Below, in pieces: positions 43,614-52,616 of a stretch of 64,000 bases of DNA. Position 1 is the stretch's first letter. Every line of letters starts with the position of its first letter. The notes under the pieces were generated by a model. It was given only the letters and a program-made list of their open reading frames with translations. It ran no database searches and was not told the origin of the DNA. This stretch comes from Streptomyces gossypii (GTDB lineage Bacteria; Actinomycetota; Actinomycetes; Streptomycetales; Streptomycetaceae): contig NZ_JAJAGO010000001.1 in NCBI RefSeq assembly GCF_025165795.1, positions 62,001 through 126,000 of the forward strand, in the 5' to 3' direction. The position numbers were made by a program, and so were the translations under genes.

Positions 43614-44462
43614 TCACTCTCCGCCGCGGAGTATGGAGTTCCCCTCGTGGAGGGGTTCGGGCTGGGTCAGGTGGAGGTCGAGGCGTCCGCTGAGTGCGTA
43701 GAAGGCGACGGGGTTGCGCCACAGGACTTCGTCGACGTCGTCGTCGCTGAAGCCGGCTTCGAGCATGGCGTCGCCGACTTTGCGGGTCTTGAGGGGGTCG
43801 CTTTTGCCCCAGTCGGCGGCGGAGTTGACCAGGATGCGTTCGGTGCCGTGCTGCTTCAGGAGGGCGACCATGCGTGCCTCGTCCATTTTGGTGTCGGGGT
43901 AGACGGAGAAGCCGAGCCAGGCGCCGGAGTTGCGGGCCTCGGCGACGGTGGTCTCGTTGAGGTGGTCCAGCAGTACGCGTTCGCAGGGCAGTGCTGATTC
44001 GCGGACGACGTCCAGGGTGCGGCGCAGTCCGGTGAGTTTGTCGCGGTGGGGGGTGTGGACCAGGGCGGGCAGGCCGTGGTCGGCGGCGAGTTGGAGCTGG
44101 GTGGCCAGCGCGGTGTCCTCGGCCGGGGTCATGGAGTCGTAGCCGATCTCTCCGACGGCGACGACGGGGTCCTTGGCGAGGTAGCGGGGCAGTTCGTCCA
44201 GGACGGGGGTGCAGCGCGGGTCGTTGGCCTCTTTGGGGTTCAGGGCGAGGGTGCAGTGGTGGGTGATGCCGTACTGGGCGGCGCGGAAGGGTTCCCAGCC
44301 CAGCAGGGAGTCGAAGTAGTCGAAGAAGCTGGCGGGTGAGGTGCGGGGCTGGCCGAGCCAGAAGGAGGGTTCCACCACGGCGCGGACGCCTGCGGCGTAC
44401 ATGGCTTCGTAGTCGCCGGTGGTGCGGGAGGTCATGTGGATGTGCGGGTCGAAGATGCGCAT
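43614..44462 (-). CDS. eboB: EboB-like TatD-family metal-dependent hydrolase
   Basis: 282 aa. Begins MRIFDPHIHMTSRTTGDYEA with the HxH metal pair (His7 and His9), then VAVGEIGYDS with a metal Glu, LVHTPHRDK and LLDHLNETTV histidines, and VNSAADWG with the final Asp. This is the TatD amidohydrolase fold seen in ebo clusters as EboB. Starts at ATG 44462 in an ATGA overlap with eboA. Confidence 0.9.
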   Translation of the reverse strand: MRIFDPHIHMTSRTTGDYEAMYAAGVRAVVEPSFWLGQPRTSPASFFDYFDSLLGWEPFRAAQYGITHHCTLALNPKEANDPRCTPVLDELPRYLAKDPVVAVGEIGYDSMTPAEDTALATQLQLAADHGLPALVHTPHRDKLTGLRRTLDVVRESALPCERVLLDHLNETTVAEARNSGAWLGFSVYPDTKMDEARMVALLKQHGTERILVNSAADWGKSDPLKTRKVGDAMLEAGFSDDDVDEVLWRNPVAFYALSGRLDLHLTQPEPLHEGNSILRGGE

Positions 44463-45112
44463 CAGGAGGACTCCTTGGCCGCGGTGGTCAGGGCCAGTGC
44501 GTGGTGGAGGTCGGCGGGTACGGGCCGGCCGGCGGCGGTGCGCTCGGCGGCGTAGTCCTCCAGCATGCGGGCGAGTTCGGTGTCGCCGCGGGCGCGGTGT
44601 GCCAGGCGGGCGACGGCGTCCAGGGGGACGCCGGTGAAGAGGCATTTGAGGACGGCGTGGCGCCAGGCGTGGGCGTCCAGGTGTGCGGCGGCGTAGGGGC
44701 CGACGGCGGCGGCCAGCAGGCGGGTGTCGTTGGTGCGCAGGGCGTCCTGGATCAGCGGCAGGCCGTGGGCGGGGGCGATCTCGAGGAAGGGGAGGGCCAG
44801 CAGGACGGCGCGGCGTTCGGCGGCGGTGCCCCGGTGGTAGAGGCGGGCGGCGCCGGGGGCGCCGGTGCGGGCGGTGCGCAGCAGGAGGATGCGGGCGGCT
44901 TCGGCGGCGAGGTCGCTGCCGCAGTGGCGGCCTGCGGAGGCGAAGCGCAGTTCCCAGGCGGGCACGGGCGGCGAGGCTGCTGGGGGGGCGGTGGCGGTGT
45001 GCGGGGGCGGGGTGTGCCGTGCGGCGTGGGCGGCCTCCAGGAGGGCGGCGTCCAGCCAGGCGCGGGCGGGCTCGTCCAGGAGGGCGGCGGATTCGGGGGG
45101 CAGGTTCAGCAT
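44462..45112 (-). CDS. eboA: EboA-domain protein
   Basis: 216 aa, all-helical, alanine-rich. The conserved EboA features are FLEIAPAHGLPLIQDALRTN, AVGPYAAAHLDAHAWRHAVL and KCLFTGVPLDAV. No enzyme motif is visible; EboA is the namesake component of ebo clusters with unknown biochemical role. It overlaps the TIM-barrel gene upstream by 7 bases and eboB downstream by ATGA. Confidence 0.87.
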   Translation of the reverse strand: MLNLPPESAALLDEPARAWLDAALLEAAHAARHTPPPHTATAPPAASPPVPAWELRFASAGRHCGSDLAAEAARILLLRTARTGAPGAARLYHRGTAAERRAVLLALPFLEIAPAHGLPLIQDALRTNDTRLLAAAVGPYAAAHLDAHAWRHAVLKCLFTGVPLDAVARLAHRARGDTELARMLEDYAAERTAAGRPVPADLHHALALTTAAKESS

Positions 45113-45966
45113 CGCGGTCCTCCTTGGGCGGGCAGGCGGGGGCGCAGGAACTCCATGGAGGTGCGGGCCAGTTCGGGGCCGGCGTGGGAGTGGCGGGGCA
45201 GTTCGACGACGGTCAGCCCCTGGTAGCCGGTGGCGTCCAGGGCTTCGAGTACGGGCGGGAAGTCGATCTCGCCGTCTCCGAAGGGGAGGTGTTCGTGGAC
45301 GCCGCGGCGCATGTCCTCGATCTGGACGTGCCGCAGCCAGGGGGCGGCGGCGCGTACGCAGTCGGCGGGTGGCAGGGGTTCCAGGCACTGGCAGTGGCCG
45401 ATGTCGAGGGTGAGGCCGAGGGCGGGGTGGTCGCCCAGTTGGGTGCGCAGGCGGTGGAAGTCGGCGAGGGTGGCCAGGAGGTGGCCGGGTTCGGGTTCGA
45501 TCGCCAGCGGTGTCTGGGCGCGGTGGGCGGCTTCCAGGACGGGCTCGAGGGTTTCGGCCAGCCGCTTCCAGGCGGTGTCGGGGTCGGTATCGCGCGGGCG
45601 GATGCCGCTGAAGCAGTGGACGGCGTGGGCGCCGAGGCCGGCGGCTACCTGTACGGCGGTGGTCAGCAGGCCGGTGCGGGCGGCGCGGGCGTCGGGGTCG
45701 GGGTCCAGCAGGGAGGGTCCGTGTTTGCGGCGCGGGTCCAGGACGTAGCGGGCGCCGGTCTCGATGGTGACCTGGAGGCCGAGTTGGTCCAGCCTGCGGG
45801 CCAGTGCGCGGGTGCGGGCGGGCAGTTCGGGGGCGGCCGGGTCGAAGTGCATGTGGTCGAGGGTCAGTCCGAGGCCGTCGTAGCCGAGGTCGGCCAGGAG
45901 GGCGAGGGCGTCGTCGAGGCGCAGGTCGGTCAGCCCGTTGGTGCCGTAGCCCAGGCGGATGCTCAT
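45106..45966 (-). CDS. Sugar-phosphate isomerase/epimerase-like TIM barrel
   Basis: 286 aa. Xylose-isomerase-like barrel: LGYGTNGLTDLRLDDALALL, LGLTLDHMHFD, ETGARYVLDP, AIEPEPGHLLAT, LTLDIGHCQCLE and VQIEDMRRGVHEHLPFGDGE, whose Glu, His and Asp residues form a divalent-metal site. It is a second isomerase-like protein in addition to EboE. ATG 45966 overlaps the eboC stop (ATGA). It may act on a product of the inositol-phosphate-synthase-like enzyme at 47206. Confidence 0.85.
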   Translation of the reverse strand: MSIRLGYGTNGLTDLRLDDALALLADLGYDGLGLTLDHMHFDPAAPELPARTRALARRLDQLGLQVTIETGARYVLDPRRKHGPSLLDPDPDARAARTGLLTTAVQVAAGLGAHAVHCFSGIRPRDTDPDTAWKRLAETLEPVLEAAHRAQTPLAIEPEPGHLLATLADFHRLRTQLGDHPALGLTLDIGHCQCLEPLPPADCVRAAAPWLRHVQIEDMRRGVHEHLPFGDGEIDFPPVLEALDATGYQGLTVVELPRHSHAGPELARTSMEFLRPRLPAQGGPRC

Positions 45967-46928
45967 GTCGGGCTCACCTTCCGGGCGAGTTTCCGGGCGA
46001 TGGGGATGAGTCCGGTCAAGGCGGCGGCGGTCAGCGGGGAGCCGGAGCGGGCGGCGAGTGCGGCCTGCAGGGGGATCATGGCGCGGATTCCGCCGCCGAC
46101 CGCGCGCTGGGTCAGCGGGGGTGAGGGGTTGAGCACGGCGTGGAAGAGGGGGCGGGCGGCGGTGGCCACGTAGGCGGCCGCCAGTGCGGTGCGGGCCAGT
46201 TGTCCGGGGGTGAGGGAGGCGGCGGGTTCGGCAGAGGCGGCGGGTGCCGTGGAGGTGGCCGGTGGGGCGGGTGCGGGCCGGGGGCGGCCGGTCAGGGCGC
46301 CCAGGGCCAAGGTGGTGCCCAGGGCCGCCAGCGGGGCGGCTGTGGCGCCGCCCTCGGTCTCGCGGCGGGAGACCGCGGTGACCGCCCAGGTGTGGCAGCC
46401 CAGGGCGGCGGCGGGGGCCAGAGCGCCGCGCAGGCCGGGGGCGGAGGTGGCCGCCGCGCCCAGCAGCAGGTCCAGGCAGCGGGCTGTGGCCATCGTCGCG
46501 GGGGCCGCCCGGGTGTGTTTCAGGCCCAGGTTGTAGGCCCAGACGGTGCCGGCCAGGGCGGTGGCGAGTGCGGCGGCGGGGCGGCCTGCGCGGGAGGCGC
46601 AGGCAAGGCCGGCGGCGGTCAGGGCGCCGGCTGCCGTCAGGGCGGCGGCCGGCGGGATGCGGCCGGAGGGCAGGGGGCGGTGCGGGCGGTGCACGGCGTC
46701 CTCCTCCCGGTCCGCCCAGTCGTTGAGGGCCATTCCCGCCTCGTAGAGGCACAGGGAGGTGCCCACGGCCAGTGCGGTGTGCCGGTTGGGGGGCGCGGAG
46801 GCGGCTGCCGCGCCGGCCAGGGCGTCGCCGGGGACGGTGAAGAGTGCGGAGACGCGCAGGAGTTCACTCCATGCCTGCAGCCGGGAGGGGGCGGGTGCGG
46901 GGCGGGTGGTGCGGGCGGGGTCGTTCAC
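45963..46928 (-). CDS. eboC: EboC-like UbiA-superfamily prenyltransferase
   Basis: 321 aa integral membrane protein with about eight hydrophobic helices. The first Asp-rich motif is NDWADREEDAVHRPHRPLPS, followed by GR, as in UbiA/EboC enzymes that transfer a polyprenyl group to a polar acceptor; a proline/alanine-rich loop (about residues 215-235) is unusual. GTG 46928 follows GGGAGGAG. First gene of the overlapping operon running to 41050. It would build a lipid-linked carrier in the membrane. Confidence 0.88.
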   Translation of the reverse strand: MNDPARTTRPAPAPSRLQAWSELLRVSALFTVPGDALAGAAAASAPPNRHTALAVGTSLCLYEAGMALNDWADREEDAVHRPHRPLPSGRIPPAAALTAAGALTAAGLACASRAGRPAAALATALAGTVWAYNLGLKHTRAAPATMATARCLDLLLGAAATSAPGLRGALAPAAALGCHTWAVTAVSRRETEGGATAAPLAALGTTLALGALTGRPRPAPAPPATSTAPAASAEPAASLTPGQLARTALAAAYVATAARPLFHAVLNPSPPLTQRAVGGGIRAMIPLQAALAARSGSPLTAAALTGLIPIARKLARKVSPT

Positions 46929-47176
46929 CTGACTCCTCCCAGGAGGCCCCGGTCCTCAGCCCGGGGAGGTACCGGGCTTTGGCGGAGCGGGGCGGGGGAC
47001 GGGTAAGCCGGCCGCTGTGCGTGGCGGGAACCACGCGCGTAGGCCGTGCTGATCGGGAGCCAGCGCAGCACATGCACCTCCGAGCTGTTCTGTACGGACC
47101 CGGGCTGGTTTCGCCCCGGCTGGTGTCGGTCGTGGAAGACCTTGCGGGCCGCCGGTCCGCAGGCAGCGTCAGCCGG

Positions 47177-47207
47177 GAACCCCCCTGCCTGCGCTGGGGG
47201 AGGGTTC
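47177..47207 (-). terminator. Terminator of the inositol-phosphate-synthase-like gene
   Basis: GAACCC-CCC pairs with GGG-A-GGGTTC (one bulged A) around an 11-base loop; the stem includes the first bases of the stop codon of the 47206 gene. The rest of the 46929-47205 gap shows no gene. Confidence 0.55.
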
Positions 47208-48342
47208 AACGTCCCTCCGCCAGCCGCCCGGCGAATCCGAGCAGGGCCGCGTACTGCGGGCCCAGGGCGGGCGGGCCTCCGTCGGGATCCTTGAAGTAGA
47301 AGCCCAGTTCGGGGCGGGGGCCGGTGAGGCCGGCTTCGTGGGAGCGGGCCAGGAGCCGGGCGAGGTCCAGGACCAGGGGGGCGGCGAGCGCCGAGTCGCA
47401 GCCCTGCCAGATGGTCTGCAGGATCATCCGGGAGCCCAGGAAGCCCTCGAAGGCGACGTGGTCCCAGGCGGTCTTCCACTCGCCCAGCTGGGGGACGTCG
47501 TCGATGTGGACCTCCCCTTCGGGCAGAGTGCCCAGGGTGTCCTCCAGCACGCGGTTCTTGCCCGCGTTCTTGGCGGCGGCGGCGCGGGAGTCGGCCAGGG
47601 CCGCGCCGTCTCCGCCGCCCAGCAAATTGGTGCCCGACCAGGCGCGCACGTCGAGCGCGCGCTGCTGGAACATGGGGGCGAGCACGGCCCGCAGCAGGGT
47701 CTGGCCGGTCTTGCCGTCCCGGCCCGCGTAGGGCACGCCGGCGCTGTGGGCGAGGGCTTCGAGCCCGTGGTGGTGCAGGCCGGTGGAGGGGGTGAAGTTG
47801 ACGTAGGGGCAGCCGGCGCGCAGGGCGGCCGCCGCGTACAGGGAGCTGGCGGGCAGGCGGGCTTCGCCGGGGACGGGTGCCGGTTCGGTGGAGGCGACGT
47901 TGAGGACGACGGTGCGGGCGACGCCGGTGCGCCGGGTGAAGGCGGTGATGTCCTGGGCGAAGGCGTCGATGAGTTCCTGGTCGCTGCGGGTGTCGCCGGG
48001 CAGCGGTCCGCCGGTGCGTATCTCGGTGTCGGCGGCGGCCAGTTCGCCGCGCACGGCGGCGGGCAGGCCGTGGGGCAGCACGCCGGCGCCGGCCAGTTCT
48101 TCGGCGCGTTTGGGCAGCGGGCAGGCGGCCGTGTCGTGGCCGCCGAAGACCAGCGAGGAGAGTGCGGGCAGGCCGCTGGCGGCGAACGGCGGGGTTTCGG
48201 TGACCATTCCGGTCGCCGGCTGGATCCCGGCGGCCACCGCGGCGCACCCGGCGGCCGCGGTGGCGGCTACGGAGCCGCGTGCTCCGATGAGCCACACGCC
48301 GGTGCGGGCCGCGGACTGTGGAGCATCGGTGGGAAGGGACAC
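47206..48342 (-). CDS. myo-Inositol-1-phosphate-synthase-like NAD-dependent cyclase
   Basis: 378 aa. N-terminal NAD fold VWLIGARGSVAATAAAG, then LVFGGHDTAACPL, NFTPSTGLHHHGLEALA, the synthase core GRDGKTGQTLLRAVLAPMF, WSGTNLLGGGDGAALAD and KNAGKNRVLEDTLG with conserved lysines. This is the actinobacterial inositol-phosphate-synthase fold. Canonical ebo clusters contain a 3-dehydroquinate-synthase-like sugar-phosphate cyclase (EboD), so this enzyme may be its non-homologous substitute. GTG 48342 preceded by AGGAGG. It is separated from eboC by a terminator. Confidence 0.85.
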   Translation of the reverse strand: MSLPTDAPQSAARTGVWLIGARGSVAATAAAGCAAVAAGIQPATGMVTETPPFAASGLPALSSLVFGGHDTAACPLPKRAEELAGAGVLPHGLPAAVRGELAAADTEIRTGGPLPGDTRSDQELIDAFAQDITAFTRRTGVARTVVLNVASTEPAPVPGEARLPASSLYAAAALRAGCPYVNFTPSTGLHHHGLEALAHSAGVPYAGRDGKTGQTLLRAVLAPMFQQRALDVRAWSGTNLLGGGDGAALADSRAAAAKNAGKNRVLEDTLGTLPEGEVHIDDVPQLGEWKTAWDHVAFEGFLGSRMILQTIWQGCDSALAAPLVLDLARLLARSHEAGLTGPRPELGFYFKDPDGGPPALGPQYAALLGFAGRLAEGR

Positions 48343-48571
48343 AGTCGGCCTCCTGAGTACGTCGGTGCTTCGCGGGCGGGCTCCCGATCCGGCTGTCGCG
48401 GATGGCAACCGTATCGCCCGGTTCCGTGGTTGTGGAGGTTGTTGTGCCTCCTGATGACGCGTGGGGCTGGTGGGTTCGGACAGGCGCGGCGGTGTGCGCC
48501 GTGGCGGGCGCGGGGTGCAATCGCGGTGCCTGAGGGCGTGTTGGGGCGCTCCGGGTGGCGGTCATGAAGGC

Positions 48572-48597
48572 GGGGCCCGGGCGGGTGCCCGGGCCCC
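48572..48597 (-). terminator. Terminator of the StrR-like regulator gene
   Basis: Perfect 10-bp arms GGGGCCCGGG (48572-48581) and CCCGGGCCCC (48588-48597) with a 6-base loop, about 95 bases past the regulator stop. The rest of the 48343-48690 gap shows no gene. Confidence 0.75.
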
Positions 48598-48690
48598 GCA
48601 GGGCCGCGCTGGGAGCAGGGAATGCGAAGGCGTGCGGGGCGGCAGGGCTTCAGGGGCGGCGCGGCCGGCGGCGGCGGGGCGGGGGGCGGT

Positions 48691-49743
48691 TCACTCGGCG
48701 CGCTCTTGGAGCTGGTCGGCGAACATGCTCCAGGCGGCGGCGCAGCTGCGGGCCAGATCGGCGACGTCGGGGGCCCAGTGGCCGGGAAGGCCGCGGCCCA
48801 GGTTCTCCAGTCCTTCGCCGTCCACGGTGCAGTGGTGCAGCCAGCGCAGGGTGCGGCGGCCTGCCTCGTTGAGTCTCAGGGAGGGGTCTTCGCTGAGTTT
48901 GGCCAGCAGTCTGCGGCGGTCCACGGCGATGTCGCGCTGCTCGGTGCGGCCGGCGGCGGGCGCGCGCGGGGGGCGTGGGGGCTGGGGGGCCGGGTTGCCG
49001 GCGGGGCCGGGTGAGGGCCGGTAGCGTCCCGGGACGGGGTCCTCGCCGCGGCCGATGCGCTGGCGGACGTCGCGTACGGTGGCCGGGGAGAGGCCGGTGG
49101 CCCGGGCGACTTCGCGCAGGCCCGCCTCCGGCCTCTCCTGGATCATCGCGGCGGCCTGCTGGCGTTTGTGGCCGCTGTCCAGGGGGCGCAGCCGGCCGTC
49201 GCGGCCTAAGCGGGCGTCGGCTTGGGGGCTGCGGGCCGCGGAGCGGGCCCGGGTGCGCGAGACGGTCTTGTCGGAGAGGCCGGTGGCGGCGGCGACCGCG
49301 CGGTCCGACCACTGCGGGTGGGTCGTGATGATGCGGGCGGCGGCGGCGGCCCGGTCGGCGTGCGAGAGCGGGAGGCCGTGGGTGACGTTGGCCTTGACGG
49401 CCAGGACGAAGGCGGCTCCCTCGTCGCAGTCCAGGACGCGGGCTGGGATGACGCTGCGGCCGTTGAGGAGGGCGGCGCGTACCCGGTGGGTCCCGTCGAT
49501 CACCCGCATGGTGGGCCGGTGGACGGTGATCGGCGGCAGGGAGTCGCCTGCTTCGGCCAGGACCCGGATGTGCTCCTGGTCCTCGCCGCCCAGGCGCGGT
49601 GAGTCCTGGAAGACGAGGCAGTCGATCCGGATGCTGGTGACCGGATGTGACTCGATCCAGACGATTGACGACACGACCTCGTCCAGGTCTACCGCCGTGA
49701 ATTTTAACAATTGATCGTCAATTGACTGCTCAGTCAGACTCAA
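48691..49743 (-). CDS. StrR/NovG-like pathway-specific activator (ParB-like fold)
   Basis: 350 aa. ParB/Spo0J-type N-terminal domain (VFQDSPRLGGEDQEHIRVLA, RVIDGTHRVRAALLNG), then VLAVKANVTHGLPLSHADR and a helix-turn-helix (WSDRAVAAATGLSDKTVSRT), the plan of StrR, NovG and related antibiotic-cluster activators. Middle and C-terminal regions are proline-rich then helical. The start is uncertain; TTG 49743 is the longest. With that start codon 13 is TTA (49705-49707), placing the activator under bldA control. Five matching binding sites in the window (24898, 29510, 36599, 51693, 63022) are its likely targets; none lies upstream of its own gene. Confidence 0.92.
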   Translation of the reverse strand: MSLTEQSIDDQLLKFTAVDLDEVVSSIVWIESHPVTSIRIDCLVFQDSPRLGGEDQEHIRVLAEAGDSLPPITVHRPTMRVIDGTHRVRAALLNGRSVIPARVLDCDEGAAFVLAVKANVTHGLPLSHADRAAAAARIITTHPQWSDRAVAAATGLSDKTVSRTRARSAARSPQADARLGRDGRLRPLDSGHKRQQAAAMIQERPEAGLREVARATGLSPATVRDVRQRIGRGEDPVPGRYRPSPGPAGNPAPQPPRPPRAPAAGRTEQRDIAVDRRRLLAKLSEDPSLRLNEAGRRTLRWLHHCTVDGEGLENLGRGLPGHWAPDVADLARSCAAAWSMFADQLQERAE

Positions 49744-49983
49744 TGCGCACCCCCGGCAACGAATCGGAACCGGAATCCACTTCCGGTATCGGCATTAGAG
49801 GTGACCCCGGGGACCCTTGTCAACCACTGCTGCACGGAGGGTGAGGTTCCAGTTCGGCGGGCCGGCGGGCCCGCCCGGCCCGGGGGCGCGGCGCGGCGGG
49901 CGGCGGCGGAACGCGAAGCGGCCGCGGCCCCCTTCGGCGGGGGCGGCGGCCGGGTCCCGCGGCGCGGGAGGTCGGTGCGCTCT

Positions 49984-51471
49984 TCAGCGCCGGGCGCTGT
50001 GCTCCCGCGGGCCGAACCAGCGCGGGAGGGCGTCGGCCAGTTCGCCTCCCCCGGGCGAGGTCCACACCACGTGTCCGTCGGGGCGGATGAGGACCGAGTC
50101 CACGGCGCCCTGGCCGTCCTCGGCGTCCGCGGACGGCGCCCAGGTCGCCGCGACCGCGTCGACGCGGTCCGACCACCCGGCCGCCGTCCGCGCCGCCTCG
50201 GTGTGGTCCGCGGAGTGGATGAGCAGGCCCCGGGCTGCGTGGAGCAGTTCGGCCACCCGGGTGGGGCTGCCGTCCGCGCGCTTGAGCTCCCGGTCGGGCA
50301 TGCGCCGCCCCAGCAGCCGGTGGCTGCCGTCGCCCACCTCGTAGCTGACGTCCAGGCCGCTGACCATCTCGGCCAGGTGGCGTGCCGCGTCGGGGAAGGT
50401 GACCAGTTCGCGCATGATGCCGCGCAGCGGCTCCATCTCCTCGCCGGTGAGGTAGAGCGAGGACTGCGCCAGCGTGTTGCGCACCAGGCGGGCCCCCACC
50501 GGGTGGCGTTCGCTGTGGTAGGTGTCCAGCAGGCCCTGTGGTGCCCAGCCTTGGAGGTCGGCGGCCAGTTTCCAGCCCAGGTTGACCGCGTCCTGCACGC
50601 CCACGCTCAGCCCCTGCGCGCCGGCGGGGATGTGGATGTGGGTGGAGTCGCCGCACAGGAAGACCCGGCCGCGCCGGTATTCGGCGGCCTGGCGGGTGGC
50701 GTTGGTGAAGGCGCTCACCCACCGGGCCTCGGCGTGGTGGAGGGACTGGCCCGTCAGGCTCTGCCAGGAGTCGGCGACCTCGGCGAACGTCAGCCGGCTG
50801 CGGTCGTCGTGGGGCGGCACGCCGTCCGGGTGGATGATGATGCGGTCCACGTCGTCTTCCAGCCGGATGGCCATCACCATGCCGCCGGGCACCCGCTCCC
50901 CGATGGCCCGGGTGGGGATGTCGCAGCCCACCACGTCGGCGACGTACATGCCGCGGGTGGCCTCCCGGCCGGGGAACGCGATGCCGGCCGCCTTGCGGAT
51001 CGTGCTGCGCCCCCCGTCGCAGCCCACCAGGTAGTCGGCCGTGTGCTCGATGCTCCCGCCGGGCGTCTCGACGAGGGCGGTGACACCCTCGGCGGTCTCC
51101 CGGAAGCCGGTGACCTCGCATCCGCGCTGCACCGAGAGGCCCAGCTCGCCCACCCACGCCTCCAGTACCTCCTCGATCCGGTACTGCGGCACCCCCCGTA
51201 TCCCGAAGTGGTTGTCCTCCAGCATTTCGAAGTCGATCCGGACGCCGCCGAAATGACCCTGTCTGCCGATTTCGATCTCTCCCAGCCGGTCGAGAAGGCC
51301 GCGCTGGTGGAACACCTCGGCCGCCCGCCGGGTGAACCCCACGCCGCGTGATTCTCCGCTGGGACCGCTTAATTTCTCGTAGACGGTGACGTCCACACCG
51401 GCGAGCCGCAGTTCACCGGCGAGCATCAGACCGACAGGTCCCGCACCGGAGATAATTACGCCAGTTCCCAT
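49984..51471 (-). CDS. FAD-dependent aromatic hydroxylase (group A, PgaE/RdmE-like)
   Basis: 495 aa. VIISGAGPVGLMLAGELRLA, YLVGCDGGRSTIRKAAGI, RVFLCGDSTHIHIPAGAQG and a C-terminal thioredoxin-like domain. Canonical GDAAH is GDSTH here. Related to the proteins at 26702 and 31390. ATG 51471 follows GGAGGG. Codon 34 is TTA (51370-51372), so bldA dependent. Divergent from the VOC gene with StrR-type site 4 between. Confidence 0.94.
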   Translation of the reverse strand: MGTGVIISGAGPVGLMLAGELRLAGVDVTVYEKLSGPSGESRGVGFTRRAAEVFHQRGLLDRLGEIEIGRQGHFGGVRIDFEMLEDNHFGIRGVPQYRIEEVLEAWVGELGLSVQRGCEVTGFRETAEGVTALVETPGGSIEHTADYLVGCDGGRSTIRKAAGIAFPGREATRGMYVADVVGCDIPTRAIGERVPGGMVMAIRLEDDVDRIIIHPDGVPPHDDRSRLTFAEVADSWQSLTGQSLHHAEARWVSAFTNATRQAAEYRRGRVFLCGDSTHIHIPAGAQGLSVGVQDAVNLGWKLAADLQGWAPQGLLDTYHSERHPVGARLVRNTLAQSSLYLTGEEMEPLRGIMRELVTFPDAARHLAEMVSGLDVSYEVGDGSHRLLGRRMPDRELKRADGSPTRVAELLHAARGLLIHSADHTEAARTAAGWSDRVDAVAATWAPSADAEDGQGAVDSVLIRPDGHVVWTSPGGGELADALPRWFGPREHSARR

Positions 51472-51692
51472 TTTGCCCTCCTGGATGAGCAGGTAGCGAT
51501 AAAGACCGGCCGGTGACGCCGCTGCGGCATGCAGGGGCAACGGAGCGAGTATTCACCGTGATCAGGCTCCGGGGCAACGCGCCGAAAGACCGAGGACTTG
51601 CCTGTTGGCACAGAAGTCTGCGGCCAAAACGCGCGCGCATGTCAAGCTAAAGGCGTCTGCGCACCGGTGCCGGGCACTTCGGGGCGGCAGAT

Positions 51693-51721
51693 GTGCGACT
51701 GCGGGATTTCCGCGGTTGAAC
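51693..51721. promoter_or_regulatory. StrR/NovG-type operator, site 4
   Basis: GTGCGACTG-N11-CGGTTGAAC, with half-sites identical to site 3 and a different spacer centre, between the divergent monooxygenase (start 51471) and VOC gene (start 51942). Confidence 0.85.
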
Positions 51722-51941
51722 GGCCCCGCACACTCTGCAGGAAGGCGCGGCGGGGCACTTACAGGGCGGCAGGAGAGGACCGGCGGGGAAACTCTTCGCA
51801 CCTTGACTCGTAAAACCGCCCGCTGAAAGCCTGCATCCGGTGCATGCGTTCCCGGAGCCGGTGCCTGCCGGGCCGCGCGGCCCGGATCCGGTGCGCGCAG
51901 CAGCACGCCGGAAGACGATGCCTGGAATAGGAGCAGCCACG

Positions 51942-52403
51942 ATGCCTGCCGCAGCCCCGCAGAAGCTCACCACCTTTCTGGCGTTTCCCGAAAACGCCGA
52001 GGAGGCGGTGCTGTTCTACACTTCGCTGTTCGAGGACGGCGAAGTGCTCCACACCATTCGCGCCCGTGCGGGTGAGCCCGGGTGGACGGAGGGAACCCTG
52101 CAGCACGCCCTTTTCTCCCTGGCCGGGCAGCAGTTCATGTGCATCAACACTCCCCCGCCCGGTGCCCGCGGCGCCGACCACGCCCCCTGGCATGAGTACA
52201 GCTTCTCCCCTGCCATGGCAATCTACGTGCAGTGCGCCACGGACGCCGAGTTCGACCGGATCTACGCGGCCATGTCCAAGAAAGGCGAGGTGGTGATGCC
52301 GGTGGGAAGCTATGGCTTCAGCGCCAAGTTCGCCTGGGTCAACGACCACTTCGGCGTCTCCTGGCGGATCAACCTGTCGGCGCAGACATCCGGTCAGGAG
52401 TAA
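51942..52403 (+). CDS. VOC/PhnB-like protein
   Basis: 153 aa. PhnB-type vicinal-oxygen-chelate fold opening KLTTFLAFPENAEEAVLFYT, FEDGEVLHTIR, HALFSLAGQQFMCINTPP and ending VGSYGFSAKFAWVNDHFGVS. Some members bind metal, others act as ring-opening or resistance proteins. ATG 51942 preceded by AGGAG; an upstream ATG 51918 is less likely. Lies 220 bases after StrR-type site 4. Confidence 0.9.
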   Translation: MPAAAPQKLTTFLAFPENAEEAVLFYTSLFEDGEVLHTIRARAGEPGWTEGTLQHALFSLAGQQFMCINTPPPGARGADHAPWHEYSFSPAMAIYVQCATDAEFDRIYAAMSKKGEVVMPVGSYGFSAKFAWVNDHFGVSWRINLSAQTSGQE

Positions 52404-52616
52404 CGCGCCCGGCCGGGCGCGGAAAAGCGGAACGGGAAACGGCACCCCGGGCGGGAAACCGGAATCCGGGCACGCAGCGGTATGCCGAGGTCCGGAAACG
52501 CCGGTTCGCCCGGCGGCGCCGCACCCGTTGCGCGGAACCCGATCCGGAAGGCCGGGCCCATGGGTCCGGCAGCCTGCCCCACCGCCTGTGAGCCCGACTA
52601 TCTGCGAGGAACTGCC

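Noticed and set aside
42588..43997. 469-codon plus-strand frame antisense to eboE/eboB
   Set aside because: Very high Gly/Val content and no motif, while the opposite strand encodes recognisable EboE and EboB.
47200..47225. Single GTTCAAC near 47204 as a sixth StrR-type site
   Set aside because: No complementary half-site at the 11-base spacing.
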